Assembly: GCF_947495325.1 (NCBI RefSeq)
Contig: NZ_CANLYK010000001.1
Location: forward strand, 124,001 to 188,000
DNA length: 64,000 nt
Direction of reading: 5' to 3'
Source: an uncultured Allomuricauda sp.
GTDB lineage: Bacteria; Bacteroidota; Bacteroidia; Flavobacteriales; Flavobacteriaceae
Part shown: positions 9,405-17,601 of the stretch, one piece after another
How the letters are laid out: each line of letters starts with the position of its first letter
Numbering within the stretch: the stretch's first letter is position 1
Translations under genes and position numbers: made by a program
The notes under the pieces: generated by a model
The model's input: only the letters and a program-made list of their open reading frames with translations
Told to the model about the DNA's origin: nothing
Database searches by the model: none

Positions 9405-10481
9405 ATGAAAACGCTCACCCTTGTTCTCAAATCGAGAATACTATTATTTGTTTTTTGTCTTTTTGTTATATCCAGTTGTTCCTCTGATTCTGCACAAGTA
9501 GATGAAGAAATTGCGGAAATGGACCCCCAAGAAGAGGAGGAAGATATACAAGAAGATGAGGATATGCAGGAAGAGGAAGATGATTCCATGGATGATGAAG
9601 AAGATACCTCTAATGGGGAATTTGGTCTGGACCCGAATATGGAACCATGGGAAAACTTTGATTTATCCGATTGGGTGATTGATACCCCAGCATTTGATGC
9701 TGAAGACAACCTTTCTGAACGTTATGGGGAACTGGATTGGGATGCACTTGCATCAAGCAATTCGAGACCTTTTTTCTTTACACATACGGATGGTGGTATG
9801 CGTTTTGTCTCAAGAGTAGGAGGTGCGCGCACAAGTCAGAATACGTCCTATCCCCGTTCAGAATTGCGAGAAATGCTGCGAAAAGGGAATACCAGTATTT
9901 CCACCCAAGGGGCGAATGGAAACAACTGGGCCCTTGGATATCAGCCAGAAGGGACTAATCATGGTGGAAGAAATGGTGTCTTAACCGCTACTCTGCGTGT
10001 AAACCAAGTTACGACCACGGGAAGTGGATTGCATCCAGGACGCACAATTATAGGTCAAATACATGCGGATAATGACGAGCCAGCTAGACTATATTACAGA
10101 AAATTGCCAAATACTGATTTTGGATGTATTTATGTGGAACATGAAATCCGCGATGGTAATGATGTTACCTTTAATTTAATTGGTGATGAGGATTGCGAGG
10201 GTAATGGACCGACTGCTGGTATTCAATTGGATGAATTGTTCTCCTATGAAATTAGTAATGTAAACGAGGTTATTACCATTAAAATACGTCGTGGCGATCA
10301 AGATGGTGAGGTAATAGCGGAAACCATCATAAATATGGAAACTCTCAATAGCGGATATGATCGCAGTGATGAGTGGATGTATTTTAAAGCCGGAGCTTAT
10401 ACTCAAAACAATACTGGTGATGACGATGACACTGATGTGGTAACATTTTATCGCCTCAACAATACCCATGATGCTAATTAA
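9405..10481 (+). CDS. Alginate lyase, polysaccharide lyase family 7, lipoprotein
   Basis: Cleaves alginate or related uronans by beta-elimination outside the inner membrane. The start at 9405 gives a lipoprotein signal with lipobox ISSC near residue 22; the upstream ATG at 9372 would bury it. A very acidic linker (residues about 30-65, mostly Glu and Asp) tethers a PL7 jelly-roll domain. The three PL7 motifs are present: RSELRE (about 152), QIH (about 217) and YFKAGAY (about 325). Single + strand gene between two minus-strand clusters, with its own terminator, and so away from a full utilisation locus. 358 aa. Confidence 0.93.
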   Translation: MKTLTLVLKSRILLFVFCLFVISSCSSDSAQVDEEIAEMDPQEEEEDIQEDEDMQEEEDDSMDDEEDTSNGEFGLDPNMEPWENFDLSDWVIDTPAFDAEDNLSERYGELDWDALASSNSRPFFFTHTDGGMRFVSRVGGARTSQNTSYPRSELREMLRKGNTSISTQGANGNNWALGYQPEGTNHGGRNGVLTATLRVNQVTTTGSGLHPGRTIIGQIHADNDEPARLYYRKLPNTDFGCIYVEHEIRDGNDVTFNLIGDEDCEGNGPTAGIQLDELFSYEISNVNEVITIKIRRGDQDGEVIAETIINMETLNSGYDRSDEWMYFKAGAYTQNNTGDDDDTDVVTFYRLNNTHDAN

Positions 10482-10516
10482 GAGAACAGCAGATAAAGAA
10501 AATAGTATATTCTAAA

Positions 10517-10549
10517 ATAGGCTACCCTTCAAGGTAGCCTATCTTTTTT
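10517..10549 (+). terminator. Intrinsic terminator of the PL7 gene
   Basis: A 10-bp perfect stem (ATAGGCTACC at 10517-10526 with GGTAGCCTAT at 10533-10542) around CTTCAA, followed by CTTTTTTC. It may also work in reverse for the convergent thrC gene, since an A-run precedes the stem. Confidence 0.85.
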
Positions 10550-10571
10550 CTTTGTTGTTGGAGACTAGATA

Positions 10572-11864
10572 CTACTTTATCAAATGAGATTTAAAGTCTT
10601 CATAAGTGGTAATGGATATGACAGATTTCTCTCTGTCCAATACTTTTTTAATTTGAGGAGGGATATCCAATTTTGTTCCAATTGTTTGTTCAACTACGGG
10701 GAGAAACTTTACCGGATGCGCTGTTTCCAAAAAGATACCATATACATTGGAATGGTTTTTAGCATATTCTTTTAAACCAAGATAACCTACCGCTCCATGT
10801 GGATCAAGAATGTAACCCATTTTTTCATATACTCTGGTCATGGTTTTTCGGGTCAACTCATCATCAAAGGAATAGGAACTCAAATTTTGTGAGAGACTCT
10901 CAAAATTGTTTTCGTACAATTTTTGTATTCTAATAAAATTGCTGGGGTCACCAACGTCCATAGCATTTGATATGGTTGGCTTGGAGGGTTTTGGCTGATA
11001 TTCTCCGGATTGCATAAACAAAGGCACAGTATCGTTGATATTGGTAGAAGCCACAAAATGTTTTACGGGCATCCCCAACTTTTGGGCTACAATTCCAGCA
11101 CAAATGTTACCAAAGTTACCTGAGGGAACAGAAAAAACAATCTCTTTACCTTTTGATTTAGCCTGTTTGTAAGCAAACAAAAAATAGAACAATTGTGGAA
11201 GCCATCTCGCAATGTTTATGCTATTGGCAGATGTCAATTTTTTTTTGGAAGTTATGTCCTCGTCCAAAAAAGCTGTTTTTACCATGCGCTGACAGTCATC
11301 AAAAGTACCATCAACCTTCATGGCAACTATATTCTGCCCCAAAGTGGTAAGCTGCCGTTCTTGAATGTCGCTTACCTTTCCGTTGGGATACAGGATTACT
11401 ACATTTACCCCTTTCACCCCTAAAAATCCATTTGCAACTGCCCCTCCAGTATCACCAGAAGTTGCAACAAGTACAGTTACATTGGTTTCTTCTTCCTTGG
11501 AAAAATAACTCAAGCACTTTGCCATAAATCGTGCTCCAACATCTTTAAAGGCCATGGTGGGGCCATGGAAAAGTTCAAGCGTGGCAATATCATCTTCTAT
11601 CTCCACTACGGGAAAATCAAAATCCAGTACATTTTCAATAATATCTTTTAAAACATCATCTGGAATATCCGCATCCACAAATTGATGTATTGCCTTAAAT
11701 GCAATTTCATTTGTAGAAAGCAACTCAATACTCTCAAAAAAACTTTTGGGAAGTGGCGTTATTTCTTCTGGAAAATAGAGTCCCTTGTCTGGTGCAATAC
11801 CAGCTATAACAGCGTCTTTAAAAGTCGCACTTATATCAGAGTTATTTAGGCTATAAAATTTCAT
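10572..11864 (-). CDS. thrC: Threonine synthase
   Basis: PLP-dependent enzyme converting O-phosphohomoserine to threonine, the last step of the pathway. The PLP-binding lysine lies in GPTMAFKDVG (Lys107), with the substrate motif ATSGDTGGAVANGF (about 138) after it. 430 residues, normal for the long threonine synthase type. Third gene of thrA-thrB-thrC, 4 bases after thrB, so the three form one transcript read right to left. Confidence 0.97.
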   Translation of the reverse strand: MKFYSLNNSDISATFKDAVIAGIAPDKGLYFPEEITPLPKSFFESIELLSTNEIAFKAIHQFVDADIPDDVLKDIIENVLDFDFPVVEIEDDIATLELFHGPTMAFKDVGARFMAKCLSYFSKEEETNVTVLVATSGDTGGAVANGFLGVKGVNVVILYPNGKVSDIQERQLTTLGQNIVAMKVDGTFDDCQRMVKTAFLDEDITSKKKLTSANSINIARWLPQLFYFLFAYKQAKSKGKEIVFSVPSGNFGNICAGIVAQKLGMPVKHFVASTNINDTVPLFMQSGEYQPKPSKPTISNAMDVGDPSNFIRIQKLYENNFESLSQNLSSYSFDDELTRKTMTRVYEKMGYILDPHGAVGYLGLKEYAKNHSNVYGIFLETAHPVKFLPVVEQTIGTKLDIPPQIKKVLDREKSVISITTYEDFKSHLIK

Positions 11865-11868
11865 GGAT

Positions 11869-12792
11869 TTAGGCTATTCTTTTTACACCTTGAGTGTTGA
11901 CTTTTGACACATGGATATCAAATTCAATTCCGATATTCTCATAGGTTTCTTTCATGGATTCAGCTACTTTTTGGGCCGTTTCTTCACCTTTGCTCAAAGC
12001 AAAAATTGAAGGCCCGGAACCTGAAATTCCTCCTCCCAGAGCCCCAACATGGATTGCGTTTGCTTTTATTTTGTCAAAACCGGGAATTAAAATAGATCGT
12101 ATAGGTTCCACTATATGGTCTTGGAGTGAACGTCCAATCAGGTCATAATCATTTTGGAAAAGACCGGCAATTAATCCCCCTACATTACCCCATTGTTGAA
12201 TTCCTTTTTCCAAGGTTATGTTGGTTTTTAGAATTTTTCTTGAATCTGAAGTTTTTACTTCAATCTGTGGGTGTATCACTGTGGCAAAAAGCTCATTGGG
12301 TGTGGGTATGGGCACAATATCCAAAGGATTATAACTTCTCACTAAAGTGAATCCCCCATAAATAGCTGGTGCCACATTATCTGCATGGGCAACATCGCTG
12401 GCCAATTTTTCTCCCTGCATGGCAAACTGGACCAGTTCTAAATTGGAAAATGGCTTGCCCAAAAGTTCGTTCATTGCCCACACGGCTCCTGCGGAGCTTG
12501 CCGCACTGCTTCCTATGCCGCTTCCGGGTTTGATTCTTTTGTCAATTTCTATTTCAAAACCCCCATCAAAGTCACTTTTCTCCAAAAAAGCCAAGCCAGC
12601 AACCCCTGAAACATTTTTGGTAGTTTCAAGAGGCAATTCTTGTCCAGATATTTTGGTAATCGTTATTCCATTTTCAGAAGTTTTGCGTACAATCATTTCA
12701 TCTCCCACAGAATCCAATGCCAACCCAAGAACATCAAACCCACAAGAAACATTGGCTATTGTTGCAGGGCAAAAAACTTTTATTTCTTCCAT
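11869..12792 (-). CDS. thrB: Homoserine kinase
   Basis: GHMP-family kinase phosphorylating homoserine. The ATP-binding loop PGSGIGSSAASSAG lies at residues 89-102 when the start MEEIKVFCPATIANVSCGFD at 12792 is used. An upstream start at 12864 would overlap thrA by 71 bases and adds a non-homologous extension, so 12792 is preferred; it leaves a single base after the thrA stop codon. 307 aa, usual length. Confidence 0.96.
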   Translation of the reverse strand: MEEIKVFCPATIANVSCGFDVLGLALDSVGDEMIVRKTSENGITITKISGQELPLETTKNVSGVAGLAFLEKSDFDGGFEIEIDKRIKPGSGIGSSAASSAGAVWAMNELLGKPFSNLELVQFAMQGEKLASDVAHADNVAPAIYGGFTLVRSYNPLDIVPIPTPNELFATVIHPQIEVKTSDSRKILKTNITLEKGIQQWGNVGGLIAGLFQNDYDLIGRSLQDHIVEPIRSILIPGFDKIKANAIHVGALGGGISGSGPSIFALSKGEETAQKVAESMKETYENIGIEFDIHVSKVNTQGVKRIA

Positions 12793-12793
12793 G

Positions 12794-15238
12794 TTAAAAG
12801 TTTCCAATTCGTATAATATCTGCAAAGATACCAGAAGCCGTGACTTCTGCACCTGCACCTGCACCTTTAATGATCATAGGCTGATTAGGGTAACGTTCCG
12901 TATAAAAAAGCACAATATTGTCGCTGCCTTCAAGATTATAAAAGTCATGTCCTTTCGGTATTTTTTGAAGCCCCACTTTGGCTTTTCCGTTTTCAAACTG
13001 GGCAACATATTTGAGCTTGCTTTCAGCATCTTGAGCCTCTTTAAAAAGTTTTTGGAACGAGGATTCATGGTCTTTTAAAGATGTGAAAAATGCTTCGTTT
13101 GAATTGGTTTCCAAACTTTCTTTGGGGAGGAAGGATTCGTTTTCTATTTGTTCAATATCCAATTGATTTCCACTCTCTCTAGCAAGAATAAGAATCTTTC
13201 GCATTACATCGATACCACTTAAATCAATTGTTGGATCTGGTTCGGTATAGCCTTCTTCTTGTGCTTGTTTTACGACATCATGAAAAGTAACCGAATCATT
13301 GAAGTTATTGAACACAAAGTTCAAACTCCCGGATAAGACAGCCTGAATCTTATTAATTTTATCTCCAGAAGCAATAAGATGCTTAAGCGTGTCTATGATT
13401 GGAAGCCCGGCACCAACGTTGGTCTCAAACAAGAATGGTGAATTGTATTGCTTTGCCAGTTTTTTAAGCTCTCGATAATAGGAATAGTCCGAAGAGCACG
13501 CAATTTTGTTGCAAGTGACCACGGAAATACTGTTTTTTAGGTAAATTGGATAGCTTTGGGAAACTTCTTCACTAGCGGTATTATCCACAAATACACTATT
13601 TCGGTAATTGAGTGATTCAACAGTTTTAAAGAATACTTCCTTGTCTGCTTTTTTACCATTGGCTAAAGTGTTTTTCCAATCTTCTAGGTCAATTCCATTT
13701 TCATCAAAAGCCATGGTTCTGGAATTACTGATTCCAATAACTCTTAGATTTAATTTAAGCTCCTCTTTTAGATATTTCCTTTGTTGTCCTATCTGATCAA
13801 GAAACTTTGCTCCAACATTACCCACTCCCATTACAAAAAGATTGAGTTGTTTTATGTTTTCCTCAAAAAATTCTTCGTGGAGCGAATTAAGCGCTTTTTT
13901 TACATCAGCCTTTTTAATAACCGCTGAAATATTACGTTCAGAAGCCCCTTGGGCAATGGCTCTTATGTTAACATTGTTCTTTCCAAGCGTACTGAACATT
14001 TTTCCGCTAAGCCCCTGGTGACTTTTCATATTGTCTCCTACCAAGGCCACAATGGCGAGGTCAGTTTCAACAATGACGGGCTTTATTTTGTTGTTGGAAA
14101 TTTCGTAAGCAAAAGCATCATTTATTGCCTTGATAGCTTTTTCAACATCCTCATCAGAAATACCAATACAAATAGAGTGTTCAGAAGATGCTTGAGTTAT
14201 TAGTACAACACTGATATTTTCAAGCGATAATGTTTCGAAAAAACGTTTTGATATACCTGGAATACCAATCATACCAGGCCCTTCCAAAGAGAGTAAACTT
14301 ATGTTGGCCACATGGCTTATTCCTCGGACCGTTTTGCCATTTCCATTGGTGTTTTTAGTGATATGGGTTCCAATGTCCTCTGGCTTAAAGGTGTTTTTGA
14401 TAACAATAGGAATCTCTTTGTTGAGCACAGGTTGTATCGTTGGAGGATAGAGCACTTTGGCCCCAAAATGCGACAGTTCCATAGCTTCTTCATAACTTAT
14501 ATGGGAAACGGATTTTGCCTGTTTCACCAATTTTGGATTAGCTGTGAACATACCACTAACATCTGTCCAAATTTCTAGAACATCGGCATTCTGCGAAGCT
14601 GCAATTATGGCGGCGGTATAATCTGAGCCTCCTCTTCCCAAGGTTGTGGTATCTCCTGAATTGCTTGATGCCACAAAACCCGGTAGTACTATTGTCTGAT
14701 GTTGATTCGCTTTAAAATAATCATTGCAGAGTTGATTGGTTTTATTAAAATCAACATTGGCCTTCCCGTAAGCATTATCAGTAATAATTAGTTGTCTACT
14801 ATCCTTGAATGTAGCATCCAAACCTTCGGATTTTAAAAATTCGCAGATAATAAATGAGGAAAGTAACTCTCCATAACTTACTATTTTGTCTGAAAGCTTT
14901 GGGGTAAGTTCCCCAATTGAAAAAGCCCCTTCAAGTAAGGTTTCCAAAATATTTAAATCACTTTTTACCTTGCTTAAAATAGCGCTTTGGGATTTAACCG
15001 GTATAAGTTCCTTGATTGCTGTTATATGTTGCTCTTCTATTTTCTCAAGACCTTTTTTAGAGGTAGTATCTTGATTTGAGGCAAGTTGAGAGGTGTTTAA
15101 TAATAAATCCGTTATTCCCCCGAATGCGGAAACAACAACAGCCACCTTATTTACACTTTGGTTTAGAAGAATTTTTTTAACTCGATTTATGTTTTCTGGA
15201 TTGGCAACTGAAGTACCACCAAACTTTAAGACTTTCAT
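12794..15238 (-). CDS. thrA: Bifunctional aspartokinase / homoserine dehydrogenase
   Basis: Fusion of aspartate kinase (N-terminal, motif KFGGTSV at 4-10, ACT regulatory domains to about residue 450) and NADP-dependent homoserine dehydrogenase (Rossmann motif GVGNVGAKFLD near 467, dehydrogenase core to the C-terminus). It catalyses the first and third steps from aspartate to threonine. 814 residues, as in E. coli ThrA. The ACT domains suggest feedback inhibition by threonine. First structural gene of the thr operon; a short Thr-rich reading frame 59 bases upstream may be an attenuation leader. Confidence 0.97.
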   Translation of the reverse strand: MKVLKFGGTSVANPENINRVKKILLNQSVNKVAVVVSAFGGITDLLLNTSQLASNQDTTSKKGLEKIEEQHITAIKELIPVKSQSAILSKVKSDLNILETLLEGAFSIGELTPKLSDKIVSYGELLSSFIICEFLKSEGLDATFKDSRQLIITDNAYGKANVDFNKTNQLCNDYFKANQHQTIVLPGFVASSNSGDTTTLGRGGSDYTAAIIAASQNADVLEIWTDVSGMFTANPKLVKQAKSVSHISYEEAMELSHFGAKVLYPPTIQPVLNKEIPIVIKNTFKPEDIGTHITKNTNGNGKTVRGISHVANISLLSLEGPGMIGIPGISKRFFETLSLENISVVLITQASSEHSICIGISDEDVEKAIKAINDAFAYEISNNKIKPVIVETDLAIVALVGDNMKSHQGLSGKMFSTLGKNNVNIRAIAQGASERNISAVIKKADVKKALNSLHEEFFEENIKQLNLFVMGVGNVGAKFLDQIGQQRKYLKEELKLNLRVIGISNSRTMAFDENGIDLEDWKNTLANGKKADKEVFFKTVESLNYRNSVFVDNTASEEVSQSYPIYLKNSISVVTCNKIACSSDYSYYRELKKLAKQYNSPFLFETNVGAGLPIIDTLKHLIASGDKINKIQAVLSGSLNFVFNNFNDSVTFHDVVKQAQEEGYTEPDPTIDLSGIDVMRKILILARESGNQLDIEQIENESFLPKESLETNSNEAFFTSLKDHESSFQKLFKEAQDAESKLKYVAQFENGKAKVGLQKIPKGHDFYNLEGSDNIVLFYTERYPNQPMIIKGAGAGAEVTASGIFADIIRIGNF

Positions 15239-15297
15239 GATAAATTGTATTGTAAAATATTGGAATAGATTATAGACGGAGGGAAATAATTAGCAGA

Positions 15298-15354
15298 TTA
15301 CCCCAAAGGGGTTGTTGTAACCAAAGTGAAGATAGATGAAAAAGTATTCATCAT
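15298..15354 (-). CDS. Putative thr operon leader peptide (18 aa)
   Basis: Minus-strand reading frame MMNTFSSIFTLVTTTPLG, ending TAA, 59 bases upstream of thrA. Five of 18 codons are Thr, with three in a row (ACA ACA ACC) just before the end, plus one Ile. Position and composition are those of attenuation leader peptides of threonine operons. The last codons and stop overlap a CCCCTTTGGGG hairpin. I could not find a classic T-run terminator between the leader and thrA, so the regulatory mechanism (transcriptional or translational) is open. Confidence 0.6.
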   Translation of the reverse strand: MMNTFSSIFTLVTTTPLG

Positions 15355-15404
15355 AATTAAATTTATATCCGTTTGTTTAAATTGCATCGTACAATAATCG
15401 ATGG

Positions 15405-15421
15405 TAAAAGTAGTACTTTTA
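15405..15421. promoter_or_regulatory. Perfect 17-bp palindrome in thrA/nnr divergent region
   Basis: TAAAAGTA-G-TACTTTTA is a perfect inverted repeat between the divergently transcribed thr operon and nnr. It is a candidate operator or the foot of a small hairpin in the thr leader RNA. No matching known motif is recognised. Confidence 0.35.
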
Positions 15422-15487
15422 GATGCTTCTCCAAATAATTCTAAAATTTTTACGAAATATATACGAATAATCAATTTTTCTTATTGA

Positions 15488-17023
15488 ATGAAAATATTTA
15501 CCGCAAGTCAAATCTATGACGCTGATAAATTCACAATCTCAAAGCAACAAATTAAGAGTGATGATCTTATGGAAAGGGCGGCCACTGCACTATTTAATTG
15601 GATACATTCCAGACTAAATGGCGCACAGGTCAATATTAAGTTATTTTGTGGAATTGGCAACAATGGAGGTGATGGGATGGCTCTTGCCAGGCTTCTTCAA
15701 GAGCATGGGTATAGTATTTCTGTGTTCGTTGTGAATTACAGTGAAAAGCGTTCAAAGGATTTTTTAATAAATCTGGACAGATTGAAAGACCGAAAGTTAT
15801 GGCCAGAGTTTTTAGATTCTGATTGTTCTTTTCCAGACATAAACCAAAACGATATATTAGTAGATGCCATTTTCGGAATAGGGTTGAACAGAAAATTGGA
15901 TGACTGGGTTGGCAATTTAATCAAGCACATAAATGCTTCCAACGCCTTTGTACTTTCGGTTGACATTCCATCAGGTCTTCCTATGGATAGAAAGCCTCTG
16001 GATTCTAGCCATGTGATAAGCGCCAGCTATGTGCTCAGTTTTCAGGTGCCAAAGCTTATATTCTTCCTTCCTGAGACCGGAATTTATCAAAATCAGTGGG
16101 AAGTTTTAGATATTGGTCTGGACCCTGAATACCTGAATTCAACCAGTGCAGCGTACCAATTAATAGGTAAGAATGAAATACTCCCTTTGTATCGACCTCG
16201 ACTTAAATTCTCTCACAAAGGAACCTACGGGCATGCAGTACTTATTGGAGGAAGTTATGGTAAAATTGGTTCGGTACAGTTGGCTTGTAATGCATGTTTA
16301 TCAGTCGGCAGTGGTCTTGTAACGGCTTATGTGCCAGAATGTGGATACAATGCGTTGCAGACAGCCTTACCAGAAGCAATGGTGTTGACAGATGATGAAG
16401 ATGATAGCATTACCAAAATAAATGTTCCCTTTGTTCCTTCAATTTTTGGAGTAGGAATGGGAATGGGTACTGAAGAAAAGACCATAAAAGCATTTGGTAC
16501 GTTTTTAAAAAATGTTGAATCTCCTTTGGTCATTGATGCTGACGGATTGAATATTTTGGCTAAACAGCCAAGTTTACTAAAAGATGTTCCGAAGGATTCT
16601 GTTTTAACCCCACACCCAAAAGAGTTGCAGCGTTTAATTGGCGAATGGGAAGACGATTTTGATAAGCTTAACAAAGCAAAAGACTTTTCCGTAAAGAACA
16701 ACTGTATTTTGGTTATCAAGGGAGCACATAGTATTGTTATTCATTCTGAAAAAGGGTACATCAACAATACAGGTAACCCAGGCATGGCAACCGCTGGTAG
16801 CGGTGATGTACTTACGGGTATGATTACTGGATTGATTGCTCAAGGATACTCTCCATTAAATGCAGCTATTTTTGGAGTATACTTACATGGTATGGCAGGT
16901 GATATCGGTGTTATGGATTTTGGTTACGAAGCTTTAAAAGCTACAGAAATAATTAATAATATTGGAAAAGCGTATATAGAACTACTGCGACCCCCAAAAC
17001 CTGAAAATGTAAAAGAGGTTTAG
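15488..17023 (+). CDS. nnr: Bifunctional NAD(P)H-hydrate epimerase / ADP-dependent NAD(P)H-hydrate dehydratase
   Basis: Repairs damaged (hydrated) NAD(P)H. The N-terminal YjeF_N domain (1 to about 215) carries GIGNNGGDGMALARLL near 56-71. The C-terminal ribokinase-like dehydratase domain (about 225-505) has GTYGHAVLIGGSYGKIG near 243 and the nucleotide/catalytic loop NPGMATAGSGDVLTGM near 429-444. 511 aa, the usual fused length. It reads away from the thr operon and its stop overlaps by 4 bases the stop of a convergent gene. Confidence 0.96.
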   Translation: MKIFTASQIYDADKFTISKQQIKSDDLMERAATALFNWIHSRLNGAQVNIKLFCGIGNNGGDGMALARLLQEHGYSISVFVVNYSEKRSKDFLINLDRLKDRKLWPEFLDSDCSFPDINQNDILVDAIFGIGLNRKLDDWVGNLIKHINASNAFVLSVDIPSGLPMDRKPLDSSHVISASYVLSFQVPKLIFFLPETGIYQNQWEVLDIGLDPEYLNSTSAAYQLIGKNEILPLYRPRLKFSHKGTYGHAVLIGGSYGKIGSVQLACNACLSVGSGLVTAYVPECGYNALQTALPEAMVLTDDEDDSITKINVPFVPSIFGVGMGMGTEEKTIKAFGTFLKNVESPLVIDADGLNILAKQPSLLKDVPKDSVLTPHPKELQRLIGEWEDDFDKLNKAKDFSVKNNCILVIKGAHSIVIHSEKGYINNTGNPGMATAGSGDVLTGMITGLIAQGYSPLNAAIFGVYLHGMAGDIGVMDFGYEALKATEIINNIGKAYIELLRPPKPENVKEV

Positions 17024-17439
17024 ACCTTGCCTTTACTTTTATTTTTTTTCAATCTTTTCTTTACCCAAGCAAGAGCATTATCATATTCAATGAAGAACTC
17101 CATATTCTTCTTGTAGAAAAGCTTTTCAATTTTAAAATTGTGCATATCTATTTCCTTCTTGGAAACGATGGCAAAGGCTTTTAAATTCTCCAATCCCCTT
17201 AAGTAATTGTAGATGGTTGGATCTACGGCGTAGGAGTGCTTTCGGAGGCTTATATAGCCAAAATCTTTATCTCTAAAATGTATCTCTGAAATTCCAATAA
17301 TCTGATAGGCTCTCTCAAGTGTAACAGTTGCGCCCTCATCAAAGGTTGAAATCATGTAATTGTCAAAAACCTGAACACTTCCTATATCTAATAGGTATTC
17401 ACGTACAACAATAGCTTTCTTAGTAGAAGCAATTTTCAT
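17020..17439 (-). CDS. Hypothetical protein, possibly SpoIIAA/STAS-like
   Basis: 139 residues, soluble, with a very basic C-terminal tail (VKKRLKKNKSKGKV). Alternating short strands and helices with no Cys or membrane segment resemble the small STAS-like proteins annotated in many flavobacteria, but I see no diagnostic motif and function is unknown. Convergent with nnr, sharing four bases at the stop codons. It is upstream of clpC on the same strand but separated by 162 bases that contain the clpC terminator, so it is a separate transcript. Confidence 0.7.
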   Translation of the reverse strand: MKIASTKKAIVVREYLLDIGSVQVFDNYMISTFDEGATVTLERAYQIIGISEIHFRDKDFGYISLRKHSYAVDPTIYNYLRGLENLKAFAIVSKKEIDMHNFKIEKLFYKKNMEFFIEYDNALAWVKKRLKKNKSKGKV

Positions 17440-17560
17440 TCTTCAAATAATTATAGTGTCTCTCATTACGAAAGTATGGGGAATGGTGTTTGGGCGAAAC
17501 TTTTTTAGATTAAACGTGATAAATATCGTGTGTATGGTACTTTTATTAGGTCCAATAAAA

Positions 17561-17590
17561 AAGCCGGCAGTTTAGCCGGCTTCTTTTTTA
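17561..17590 (-). terminator. Intrinsic terminator of clpC
   Basis: Stem AAGCCGGC (17561-17568) with GCCGGCTT (17575-17582) around AGTTTA; on the minus strand it is followed by TTTTTT (17560-17555). It lies 11 bases past the clpC stop codon. The T-run on the other strand (17583-17590) makes it potentially bidirectional. Confidence 0.88.
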
Positions 17591-17601
17591 TGTTTACTTG
17601 G

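Noticed and set aside
12419..13078. Long + strand reading frame (219 codons) opposite thrB and thrA
   Set aside because: Lies antisense to two certain genes whose protein families are unmistakable; no homology or start context of its own.
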